Below are positions 25,090-34,650 of a stretch of DNA of 64,000 nt, piece by piece. The notes beneath the pieces were generated by a model. That model saw only the letters and a list, made by a program, of their open reading frames with translations, ran no database searches and was not told the origin of the DNA. Position numbers and translations under genes: made by a program. The stretch's first letter is position 1. Every line of letters starts with the position of its first letter. The DNA is from Pelargonium x hortorum (Eukaryota > Streptophyta > Magnoliopsida > Geraniales > Geraniaceae), in contig JAYMTJ010000042.1 of assembly GCA_036897525.1 (NCBI GenBank), positions 1 to 64,000 on the forward strand. Reading direction: 5' to 3'.

Positions 25090-25390
25090 CGAGTTTGATA
25101 GGGTTTTCCGGGATCGACACTTTTATTGGGTTTACTATAAGGCCAGCATAACTTTTCGGAATTGAAAGAGGTTTTGTTAGCTAAAATGGGTTTGAGACTT
25201 TTTCTCGTAGTCGAAATCTGACATGCTGAAAACCCGAGGTCCCCAACAGAAGTACTTGATTTTAGACCGAATTTTGAAGAAAAGTTTCGTTTTGTATAGC
25301 GAGAAAAAAAAGCTTACAAAAAGACCTTTGACCAAGGTGAAAGAAATTGAAGAATTCCGTTTTGCATAGCAGGAAAAGCTTGTACTTTTT
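25090..25390 (+). repeat. R1 dispersed repeat, copy 2 (subtype II)
   Basis: It begins with a GTTTTCC-GGATCGA block shared with copy 5, then GTTAGCTAAAATGGGTTT, TTTTTCTCGTAGTCGAAA, GAAAAGTTTCGTTTTGTATA and TTCCGTTTTGCATAGC, and ends CTTGTACTTTTT. The two TTTTGTATAG-like sub-units, about 90 bp apart, are clear. Divergence from other copies is high (my rough impression is 20-30%), so the duplications are not recent. Confidence 0.7.
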
Positions 25391-25696
25391 AAAAGAGAGT
25401 ACTTTTGGGAAGACCCGTTTCTCGCCCCTCTTTTCGAATTGCTTACAACTTTTTTCTTACTTTAGCCTGTAAACTACTCAATTCTCTTAACCGGGAAATC
25501 TCTCTCCTTTTTCTCTTTTCACTTCAATTTTAGGAAATCTAGGTACTGACAATCAAAGGAAACCCCCGAAACCTGCTCCACAAAACTAGCCAAACTTCAA
25601 ACTAGAAGGGATAGCTTTTCTAAATGAAATAGAAACCTTACTTCGTACTCTTCATACTAAGAAACCTACAAAAGAGCCCTGCTGCGCCTGACTCCT

Positions 25697-26032
25697 TTGA
25701 CTTTGATCGATCAACCCTTGACCTATCTGGGCTCGACCTGGTGGAGCTATCAGGTTACTCTCTACCTTCTTTCTTATCGACCTACTTACGCACTCTCTTT
25801 AGTGTTTAGAGCTCTTCGACTAGACACTTTACTAAGCTACCCCTACTATTCATTCCTATCCCTACTCTGTACGGCTTACAATTCAATTCAAATACTCAAA
25901 ACCCTTTTGTTAGAAGCTTGCTTTTACCAGGCTGCAGGATTCCTTAGAAAGACTCTGAACTTGCCCCAACCTATTCTAAAAGAAAACCTTGAATTCTCTG
26001 CCTCCAACCCCTTCTCACCCTCCAGTCTGTAA
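25697..26032 (+). other. Longest plus-strand open frame, probably not a gene
   Basis: It is open for 111 codons but begins at TTG and has no ATG. The translation is rich in Leu, Tyr, Ser and Thr (for example SYRPTYALSLVF, LLSYPYYSFLSLL) and matches no family I know. It lies between R1 copies 2 and 3 in the B island. C-to-U editing can create plant mitochondrial start codons from ACG, but no such start is evident here. I list it only because a reader will find it. Confidence 0.07.
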
Positions 26033-26299
26033 ATACAAGATTGACTATCATAGCATAGGAAACAGGAATGAAAAAGTCCTACAACCCAGCACGCATTATC
26101 AGCCAGGATTCCCCATAGCCCATCAAACTTCCTACTTGGTGACTTGGATTTCTCCCTTGCTTACAGCTCTCAATATACAAAGGAATCCCTTATTCTATCA
26201 AATTCTATCAAAACTGAGATTCTAACTCAATCTAAAAGGGGCTAAGCCTACCCCAAACGCAGGGTTTCCTCGATTTCTTCGTTTTTCTTACTTTATAAT

Positions 26300-26590
26300 A
26301 TCAGGCTGGTAGACTTTTCTGAAAAGAAAGGCCCGTCCTATAAGCAAAACAGGCTTGATAGATTTGAGGGGGTTTGAAATTGAACAAGTCAAAAATGAAG
26401 CATTACCTAGGAGAAAGCCCTGAAATTAGGCCTCTTTTTTTAGAAAAGTGACGTTTTGTATACAAGCAAAACCTATCAAACTCAATCTCCCTTGGAGAGG
26501 GACTTCGGAGAAAAAGAAAATTCCGTTTTGTATATACGCAAAAGTGAGTCCTTTTTCAGTCATTTTAGAAAATCTAGGTACTTTCTTTCC
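26300..26590 (+). repeat. R1 dispersed repeat, copy 3 (subtype I)
   Basis: The order is CTGGTAGACTTTTCTG, CCTATAAGCAAAACAGG, TTGATAGATTTGA, TTTGAAATTGAACAAG, CCTAGGAGAAAGCCC, TTAGAAAAGTGACGTTTTGT, CTCCCTTGGAGAGGGACTT, TTCCGTTTTGTATATACGC, CTTTTTCAGTCATTTTAG, then AAATCTAGGTACT. The last part is also found right after copy 2 (near 25531). CTTGGAGAGGGACTT marks the spacer between the two sub-units. Confidence 0.7.
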
Positions 26591-27486
26591 TATTTGACCT
26601 CGAATCCCGATAAACAAAACGTCCCTATCACTTCATATATCTAAAGAGTCCCTGTCTCATGAAACAGCTAACCTCTATCTAGATCTCAAACCCCAAAAAT
26701 CTCGCTATCTTGTGAAACAGGCCCGCCACAAAAGCGACTGGCTGCAGGAAAAGCCTGGCCCTTTTCACATTCGAAAGGGTTTTCTCAAAAAGCTCACTCC
26801 TTACTGAAAGGTATCGAAGAGAAGTTGACTTTAGAAAAAAGGCTCTAGTTACTAGAAACTCTTGCTTTTTACCGAGGGTGTATCTATCCGCTTTATCAGG
26901 CTCTTCTTTCCCTTCAAAGTTTCAAAGTCTAGGCTGGATGCATATACAGTGACAAGTTCTCCCTATCCTATTCTTGTTCTTGCTACTCCTCCTAATCCCA
27001 AACAAGACAGGTTTCTAAAAGACAGAATACCACGAAACCAGCATAACATAAAAAGCAACCCCTCCCTTCAAGAAAGAGAGTACTAAAGCCAAAGCTCATT
27101 ATCATAAAAAGTTGACCGAACAGAAGTGACTGAATCCCATTTCTCTTGAGTTTAGGAGTCCGGTATCTCCCTACTATCCGCCCTATTTCACATCCAAATT
27201 GACCTTTTTTCTTTAGGAATTTCCGTATCTTTCTTTTATAGAATAGAGATTCCTTTTAGTTAGCTAGATCCAGAATAGACAAATCAATCAGAGGCAAAAC
27301 CAAGACTCAACTAGGAATGAATCGAAAAAGCTATCCCAACCGTACCTTCTATAAGCAAGCTTACCTTATTGAGAAAGCCTGTAGAATCCTTGATCTTATC
27401 TAAACTGGAACGCAGCAAAGGTTTCTTCTAGAAAAGAAGCAAGAAAAGTTGATAGGATAGAAGCTTTTTCATCAAGAAACAAAATG

Positions 27487-27500
27487 AGGTAATGCAATTC
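27487..27500 (+). repeat. GGTAATGYAATT motif (first of the cluster)
   Basis: GGTAATGCAATT here recurs as GGTAATGYAATT on the plus strand at about 27834, 29458, 29635 and 31732, and on the minus strand at about 29301 and 30779. Near-variants lie at 26401, 29352 and 30421. All lie within B. The copies at 29291-29312 and 30769-30790 share 22 bases with one mismatch (GACTTCNTTAATTACATTAC plus CT). By chance I would expect well under one exact copy in the window. The motif is AT-rich and could be a protein-binding or recombination site, but that is speculation. Confidence 0.6.
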
Positions 27501-27669
27501 ACAAGAAAGAAAACAAGTTTCCCAGTATATAGGACATTTCTACTCTACATACAGGAGATAACAGTATCTGCTATGTCTTGATCTTCTATATAGGATAGGA
27601 TAAAAAGAAAGCAAAGAAAGAAAACAAGATAAGAATAGGTAACAAAGAGAAGCAACCCGTAGAGGGCAG

Positions 27670-27683
27670 CCTCGCGCGCGTAC
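27670..27683 (+). repeat. CCTCGCGCGCGTAC motif, copy 1
   Basis: This 14-mer recurs exactly at 28913-28926. Both copies lie upstream of an R1 subtype II copy (4 and 5) and next to purine-rich DNA. Runs of CG are rare in this AT-rich window, so the pair is conspicuous. Confidence 0.6.
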
Positions 27684-27689
27684 TTTCAT

Positions 27690-27955
27690 TAGATTAGAGG
27701 AGTTCCTTAGTTTGAATATGAATAAGAGAAGAGAAAGACCAAGATAAAGAGAGTGGGAGAATAAGAAAAAGAAGAGGTATCGCAGATAAGAATGAAATAA
27801 GACAAAGACATAAAGACAGAATAAAAAAAGGAAGGTAATGTAATTAGCTTGGAAAGAGAAGTGCTGCTATTGGACTAAAAGAAGAAGAAGAAAACAAGAA
27901 GAGGAAAGAAGAAGATAGAAGACAAAAAGGAATCCCCTAAGAGTAGAAGAGAGCC
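27690..27955 (+). repeat. Purine-rich tract upstream of R1 copy 4
   Basis: The sequence is dominated by GAAGAAG- and AAGAGAAAG-like words. It includes the 28-bp sequence (TGCTGCTATTGGACTAAAAG then AAGAAGAA) at 27862-27889, which recurs exactly at 28862-28889, just before the second CTCGCGCGCG motif and R1 copy 5. A 12-base fragment of it is also at 28838-28849. Confidence 0.6.
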
Positions 27956-27964
27956 TTTCCTCGA

Positions 27965-28250
27965 TTTAGACCTGTTTTGCTTGGTTTGACGTGTATAGCG
28001 AGTAGACTTTTTTCAGAATGGAAGACTTTTCCTTTAGTCAAATCGGGTTTCTTACTTTTCTCGTAGGTGAAAATTGAACAAGAATTTTTTAGGCGTTCCC
28101 TAGGAGAAAGGCCTTTTTTGGGTCCAATTTTGACGAAAAGTTGCGTTTTGTATAGCGAGGAAAGCTCTCAAATTAGCATTTGCCTTGGAGAACTACTTTG
28201 AAGAATTTGAAAATTCCATTTTGTATAGATGGAAAACCTTGTACTTTTTT
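27965..28250 (+). repeat. R1 dispersed repeat, copy 4 (subtype II)
   Basis: The order is CTTGGTTTGACGTGTATAGC, AGTAGACTTTTTTCAGAA, TAGTCAAATCGGGTTTCTTA, TTTCTCGTAGGTGAAAATTG, TTTTTTAGGCGTTCCCTAGG, GAAAAGTTGCGTTTTGTATA, TTTGCCTTGGAGAAC, GAAAATTCCATTTTGTATAG, CTTGTACTTTTTT. This is the most complete copy. In it TTCCAT and ATGGAA can pair around the TTTGTATAG loop. Confidence 0.75.
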
Positions 28251-28861
28251 GTTCAAACCCCAGGCTCAGCTCTCCTCAAAAAACCTTTAGCATTGATTTC
28301 TAATGTATTTGTAATCCCCTGCTTTGTAGCTATGTACCTCAGTCCTTAGTACTTTATCTTAACAATCCCTACTTTTCACCCGAAAACTGGGAAAGATCTC
28401 TCCTTACTTTCCTTCCTTGTCATTCAAAACCTTTTAGAGCAAGGAAAAAAGAAAAACCAAACTTTATAGCACTCCCACTTTACTTTAGCTTATCCGCTTT
28501 CAAGTAGAACCCGAGAAACAAGCAACTCCTCAAACTCAAGAATTTCCTGTCAATAAAGAGAAAGAGACCAGGAATACAGATTAGATAGAATCACACTCAA
28601 GTTTATACTGTCTGCTGTTCGGGTACCCGTTTTGCGCCTCTTTTATCATATCAATTAGAATTGCTTACTTTATTATAGAATATAGAATAGATAAGATATT
28701 AGCTCTTTTTTAGCTAGACCCCCTTTGAAAGCCCCCCTTAGAAAACTGACAACAGAAACTCCAGTGATGTCAAACACCTCTTGCACTAAATCTAAGTACA
28801 GGTAAATAGAGAAAGAAGGAAAAACAATCTTGATAGCGCTGCTATTGGATTACCTATCAAC

Positions 28862-28889
28862 TGCTGCTATTGGACTAAAAGAAGAAGAA
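28862..28889 (+). repeat. 28-bp exact repeat, second copy
   Basis: Identical to 27862-27889, exactly 1000 bp downstream on the same strand. Soon after it come GACGAAGTCGGCAAGC, the second CTCGCGCGCG motif at 28913 and R1 copy 5. With the matching order at 27670-28250, this points to duplication of a cassette whose parts later shifted. Confidence 0.65.
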
Positions 28890-28939
28890 AGGCGACGAAG
28901 TCGGCAAGCTTACCTCGCGCGCGTACCTTACTATAGCTA

Positions 28940-29215
28940 TAGTGTTTTCCAGGATCGATTTGACGCTTTTTATAGGTTTTGCTTGGTTTTGCGTATATAG
29001 CCAGTAGACTTTTTTCAAAAAGGAATCCGGGTTGTTAGCTAAAATTGGGTTTCTTCATTTTACCATAGTTGAAATTTGAACAAGCAGAAAGAAAGAAAAC
29101 AAGCAAGCTTGCCTTACTTTACTAAGGAAATTAGGCCTGTTTTTTAAGAAAAGTTCCGTTTTGTATAGATGGAAAACCTTGCACTTTTTCAGTCATTTTA
29201 GGAAATCCCTTCCGC
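28940..29215 (+). repeat. R1 dispersed repeat, copy 5 (subtype II)
   Basis: The order is GTTTTCCAGGATCGA, GGTTTTGCTTGGTTTTGCG, TATATAGCCAGTAGAC, TTAGCTAAAATTGGGTTTCT, AGTTGAAATTTGAACAAG, a purine insert, then a single TTCCGTTTTGTATAGATGG, CTTGCACTTTTTCAGTCA and TTTTAGGAAAT. The first sub-unit and the TTGCCTTGGAGA spacer seem to be lost or replaced by AAGCAAGCTTGCCTT. A 21-bp stretch around TTTTGTATAGATGG is exact in copies 1, 4 and 5 (22657, 28219, 29159). Confidence 0.7.
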
Positions 29216-29689
29216 TTTTTTATACTCCATACTCGAAAGCCTCAAAACTATAGCTGCTGCATCTGAGTTGGTTGACTTTATTGACAGATCGACTTCTTTA
29301 ATTACATTACCTGGTCTCTATCTTGAGGGCCCACTCATAGCTATAATGTATGTAATGTAATTCACTCTTCTCAAAATGAACCTGCTGCACAATTCTTTAG
29401 AAAGAGAACTAGGGCTCTTTCAACGGAATATACAAACTTTGAGAAGGTGCGAAGCAAGGTAATGCAATTCTTCTTTCCAGAATTGACTTCTTTGCTCAAT
29501 AACCAATCCCAATAAACGAACTCACCCTCTTTTGACTATCTCAAACTTCGTTTTCCTTGTCGACTCATCAGTAGCCTAGTACCTGACAGCAAAGAAGTCC
29601 TTTGACCCAAAAAGCCCTCTTTCTTTTACTACAGGTAATGCAATTAATGAATTAAGAAGATTGAAGAGGAGTTTCTTAGACTTTTTTAT

Positions 29690-30045
29690 TGATTTGACAT
29701 ATAGCTAGACTCATTTTTCTAAAACCCAATCCATTTCATTAGCTAAATTCGGTTTGATAGGTTTTCCATGTATAGCCGGTAGACTTTTTCGAAAAGATAT
29801 GGGACTCCTATAAACAAAAGTGGGTTGATAGATTTGACAGTGGTTGAAATCTGTACAAGATTTTTTAGGCATTCCCTAGGAGAAAGCCCTGAAATGAGGT
29901 CTGTTTTTCGAGAAAAAAGCAGCCACGTATAATAGCAAAACCTATCAAAGTGCATTTACCAAGGGACGAGGCTCAAACAAAAAGAAAAATTCCATTTTGT
30001 ATAGTAGTCAAACTCAGGCTTTTGAGTCATTTTGAATTAGGAAAT
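29690..30045 (+). repeat. R1 dispersed repeat, copy 6 (subtype I, long)
   Basis: The order is TTAGCTAAATTCGGTTTGAT, TTTTCCATGTATAGCCGG, TAGACTTTTTCGAAAAG, CCTATAAACAAAAGTGG, TTGATAGATTTGACAGTGG, TTGAAATCTGTACAAG, TTTTTTAGGCATTCCCTAGG, AGAAAGCCCTGAAATGAGG, CAAAACCTATCAAAG, AAAATTCCATTTTGTATAG, TTTGAGTCATTTT. It carries marks of both subtypes, so it may be closest to the ancestral order or be a recombinant. The antisense frame at 29743-29955 is a shadow of the repeat. Confidence 0.7.
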
Positions 30046-31222
30046 TGACCTCCCATTCCAGAATTGACTCCACTACTCGTTAATCAGTCCCAGCAAACCT
30101 ACTCCTATATCCCTAACTTGCTTAAATAAGCTAGCCCAAAAAAAGCCAATAAAACCAGGAATCTAGACGAAAACGAATCCTGCCAAACAAAAGAGAGACC
30201 CAGCATGCATGTCAAGCCTCTTCTGTTTATGTACCAAGTGTTTACCTATTCAACACGCTTACCTCCAATTTGTATCCATTTGAATTGCTTACTTTTCATT
30301 TTGAGAGAATTAGCTGCTTTTTTACTAGTCCTTTTGATCTTATCTTATAAACTCCCTGCTTACAAAAACGCCTGTCTGGGGAATCCCAGAGAGCACTCAA
30401 ACAACAAAGCAGAAATGAAGCATTACCTTTCTTTATCAATTTAGACCTTTCGAATTTCAATACCTATCTTCGATACCTTCTTTCATTTCTCCTTTAGAAC
30501 TCTTTCATTACTGAAATTCTACAATTCTATCTAACCCTATAACCGGGCTAAGCCTACCAAGCCGCTTCTTTTTCCATTAGATCTATCTCGTTATCAGGCT
30601 TTTGAGAATATCCTGTAGAAAACTAACAGCGCCCGGGAAAACTCTCGAGACTTGATACTAAAGAATCCTGGATGAAAGAGTTCTCTGTGACCAAACCTAC
30701 TGCACGACTTTCCTTAAAATGAGAACTGGAACACTTTCAAACTAGGAAAGATACTGACTTTCATAGTAGACTTCATTAATTACATTACCTTTCTTTTGAC
30801 TTCTTTTTCTTATAGTTATAGCCTATTCGTGACACTTCAATCTTCAATTAGTTCAAACCTAGGAGCAACCTTCAACCCATTCACACTAGGAAATCCCAAG
30901 ACCTACTCTTCTAAGAAATCAAACCCCTCTCTCATATTGCTAGATCTGAAATAGAAAGGTGTAACTTACCAACAATGAATCAATCACTTAGGTAAAGAGA
31001 CTTTGTGAAATGCCTGATTCTATAAAAAGGGAACTCCTAAGTAGCCAAAAAGGGTTCAATCCTAACGAAATGTAAGGGTTCGAGCCAGTTCATTTCAATT
31101 GTAACTGTAGCAGTTTAGCTTCCTTTTTAAGGCTTCTTCAATGTCTTATGTGTTTATCAATAAGGAAGATGGTGCCCTAGTAGCGTCTTGATAGTATCCC
31201 ATTTACCGAGTCAACTCTGAGT

Positions 31223-31543
31223 TTAGGAGGTTATACGTATAGTACTAAATTGGGGAAGCATTGATAACATACCTACCAACACCTGCGGAATCTGCTGATA
31301 CTGATTCTGACCTAGCTGGCTTATTTGACTTTGACTGACTTGGCTTAATGGATTCTGAGCTAACCGACCTAGTTGCCTCTTCTTAATATTCATCTTTGTC
31401 TTACTTGCTAGACTTGTACCTGCACCTATACCTCCTCTTATTATAGCTACACCTGCAGCTAGGATCTGACCTGTCTTCGAATCTATCTTCGATACCTGTA
31501 CTTGCCTTATGTATCTGGATTTGATTGAGAGTAGTGATAGTAC
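31223..31543 (-). other. Open frame with Gly-rich and Gln/Ser-rich parts
   Basis: On the minus strand 106 codons are open. No ATG occurs until 31393, which leaves a 56-residue product. The upstream part reads GQILAAGVAIIRGGIGAGTS, a Gly/Ala-rich hydrophobic stretch. The part after the ATG reads MNIKKRQLGRLAQNPLSQ, then Gln/Ser-rich sequence. The first part recalls loosely the Gly-rich helix of ATP synthase subunit c, but the second helix and its acidic residue do not follow, so I do not call atp9. The DNA is of low complexity (CTGA- and ACCTGCA-like words), which can produce such a frame without coding. Confidence 0.12.
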
Positions 31544-32162
31544 TTAGACCCCCTTCTTCTTGTAGCAGCCCCGCTGTCTTCTTGTTGTTTGTAACTAGTT
31601 ATAGATAGATGCTAGTTCTTATCTTGATTCTAGGGGATATCCTTCTTTGTCTTACTTGTTTATCGTTATAGAAGAGAGTTCCTAGGAGAAGCCGTATAGA
31701 GAGTCTACCTTACCGACTGCAGCAACGCGGAGGTAATGTAATTAAGATAGTGAAGTGGGCATATATACGCTATAACACAACCTCTTCTTTCGAATCTATC
31801 TGAGATACCTGTTACTGATACTGACTTTGTCTTTGACTTCTTTCTTTGTTTTCTTCTCATTCATTGGTTTAGACTCTGTAATTTACCTTTGTTGCTCCGC
31901 ACCTTCTTCTTTTTTCTTCTTTAGAATTGGTTTTTTGGGATTAAGATGATAAGATATAAAGCGAGGGAACAAGAAAAAGAGTAAGAGGACGAATAGGCGT
32001 ATATCTAATAGGTACAAGTAGGTAGGTTTTTGTTTATGTTCTTTAGCTTCTTCCACGCGCTATGTAGTCCATAGGGAAGTGAAAGCCTTATAAAGTCTAA
32101 GAATACGTTCACCTTACCGGCTGTAGCGATAGCGGAGTAAATCAAATGATTTCGTCTTCTTC

Positions 32163-32205
32163 TCTTTCAAACTACAGAAGTTAGATGCTCTGTATCGAAC
32201 TAAGA
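32163..32205 (+). repeat. CTACAGAA repeat, right copy
   Basis: This is the partner of 23511-23553, in the same orientation. It lies within about 200 bp of the right edge of the B island. Confidence 0.5.
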
Positions 32206-32379
32206 GAGCCAGACCTTTTGATATTCTTTCTACGAATAGAACAGAAAACTAGGATGTAGCATGATTCTGAGTCGGCGGACTTGCTACTAGGAGCTTCTCT
32301 AGCCTTCATCCTTGGGAAAATCCACCTCATATTGGCAGAGATCTAGACTCCTTTCCCGATGTGAAGGCAACGCAAAAAG

Positions 32380-34650
32380 TTGTGAAAAATAACTTTGGAG
32401 ACCTCATTCGCTAACTTAGGAAAACTCCTTACCTTAAATAAAATAGGACTCTAATTCTAATCCTGGGATTGGGTTAAGCGTAGCAAAAAAACTAGACTTT
32501 TCTTTTCTATTAGTTATTTCCTTTTTATGAAACTCCCATAACTTGGGTAGAATAACAAAAAAAGTTTGACTACTTGGAGAGGACTCTAAGACTTATGCTT
32601 TAGGGCTTTTAATATTTCTATATACTGAAACTCCTTTCTATAGTAGAGGGATTTGCCTATGTATATAGTTTCATAATTTCCGTGATTCTAAGGGTTTTTT
32701 AAATTATAAGGAGAAGCTTTCAAATTCTAGAGCATCCTGCGTAATATAACTAAATAGGGGTAAAAGATTCACTTATAAAAAAAAAAAATGATACAAGGGT
32801 TCGGTTTTCCTTGGTGTTAGGAACTCGTCTAGTCGGCGTATTCCCCTTTTATAGATCAAAGCTAAATACCTTTTTTAATTTGAAATGCGGGTTAACCCCT
32901 AAATAAAGTTAAAGAGCTCTGGTTTTTGGTGGAGTAAATACTATGGAAATAAAAGGTGGAAAAGTTCCAACTTCATTATCTCAAAAAGACTCAAAATACT
33001 ATACTAAGATAAAGGTTTTTGTACATTCAAAGTTAAGGTCCTTGAAAAGGTAGTGGCAAATAAAATAATTAAGAATCTATAACTAATATTGTACCTTGGT
33101 CAGTTAGTTATTGTCTTTTCTTTCAAAGTATCTAGTAAATATAAAGAATGGACTAATACCAAAAGAAAGAGTACTTAAAAGAGTTAACAAACTTAGGAGT
33201 TTAGACCGAGCTCTGGCTTTTTCAGATCTCAAGATTAAAAGAACCAGAAGTTTACAAGAAAGAAATGACTAAAAAAGAATATCTCTCAGAGGAGGTTCTT
33301 GAATATATACATTAATAAGAGTAGCTTTCCTAAAGGTATCTTACAAAGTGAGTATACTACCTGCCATATTTACTTACTATAATTATAGGGTATAACAAGA
33401 ATCTCTTCTTGCTCGAGTTGAACTCACGGCATAACTACAAATTTCTAAACTTAAGCTAAGCCGCGGAATTAGACTTGGTTAGTGTTTTATCTCTTACTTT
33501 TATATTAAACGGGTTCTGTCCTCAACTGTATTGTTGTGTTGTGGATTATAGGGGAACCCTGAGGTATAATGCTCTTATATACTTGCTTCATTTACAAACA
33601 AACCTTATTTGTTAGCGGACGCTCTACAAGGCAACAAGAACTCGCAGGATCTCGTACTTTTTTTTTTTTTAACAAATCAAATACAAGCAAGGCTGAGTAC
33701 TTCTCAGGTTTACACGAAGTTTCACTAGACTAGAACTTGAATTAGAAATGCTTATCAGGAAACTGCTCCTTATTCTCCGGGAAATTGATTTTAATGGAAA
33801 GAATAATGGGTGACTACAAAAATAGGAGTTCTCACACTTAAAATTGAAAATAGATTGGTACCGGATTCCTTAGGTTAAGGGTAACACGGTATATTCAAGA
33901 ATCCTGCTACACGAAGTATTTGTTTATTGACTCTTTTGCTAGAAACCTTCCCTTTGTGCGTGCCCTTGAAAAGTTGTTGCCAAGGCCTCGTCGTAGCATC
34001 GATCTCAGAAATCTTCTAGAGTAAATGAAGCCTAAAATATATTCGGTTAAGAAGCTAAGCCTATAGGCTTCTTTTTATTTATATATAGTATCTAAAGAGT
34101 CAAAATTTCTATTATATACGTTATATACGTTATATTCGTTATTAAAAAAGAAATATCAAAGCCGCTCTTAGATTTGGTTTTGGTATAAATAAAGGGTCTA
34201 AAAGAAAAAGGTCTACCCTGACGAAAGTCCAAAGCTTTATTCTTCTTTATAACAAGTAGAAGCCCTTGAGCATAGACTTACTTTTTAGCGTGCGACTCCT
34301 GACCGGGATATGCGTGAGATACAACGAGAACCTTTCAATAGATTTTTGATTTTCCGAGTAGTTAATTCTAATAAAGCTTAACTATTACCCTTACGGGGTT
34401 TGACTTCTCTTAGTTAGTGACTTAACTTGGTAAAGTTGTTCTTTTGCCAATGTGTATATATACCGGTTTTTAAGAAGCTTTTGAGTAGCTAGTTGAAAGT
34501 GTATAGTATAGGATCCCAGTTAAGGAATAGGTTGTTGAGGAAAAACTCTAGGTTCACACTTTATAGTGATCTGGGTTATAGCAGTTTTTCAGTCCCTTGT
34601 TTTCTAACATTATTGTAACTTGTAGTAGGACAGATGCTTTAATATAATAG
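32380..34650. other. Gene-free AT-rich spacer (type A)
   Basis: Composition returns to very AT-rich, with runs of 12 A at 32777-32788 and 13 T near 33658-33670. I find no open frame worth reporting and no RNA gene. A 9-bp tandem repeat lies at 34112-34141. Confidence 0.7.
34112..34141 (+). repeat. 9-bp tandem repeat TTATATACG, 3.3 copies
   Basis: TTATATACG occurs twice exactly, then once as TTATATTCG, then the first three bases of a fourth copy. It is a simple slippage product inside type A DNA. Confidence 0.8.

Larger units (their letters stand above)
22250..32380. other. B island: repeat-bearing, GC-richer block
   Basis: The texture changes at about 22.2-22.4 kb and changes back at about 32.3-32.4 kb. 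Inside, GC is about 40% by sample lines, poly-A/T runs are fewer, and purine-rich tracts and repeated motifs are common. It holds all six R1 copies, the GGTAATGYAATT motifs, two CTCGCGCGCGTA motifs and a 28-bp exact repeat. The word use resembles plant mitochondrial spacer more than the flanks do. No gene is recognisable, and the frames over 60 codons are antisense shadows of repeats or of purine tracts. The edges are approximate. Confidence 0.6.

Noticed and set aside
31223-31543. atp9 (ATP synthase subunit c) remnant
   Set aside because: Only a loose Gly/Ala pattern agrees. The conserved polar loop, second helix and acidic residue are absent in the expected places.
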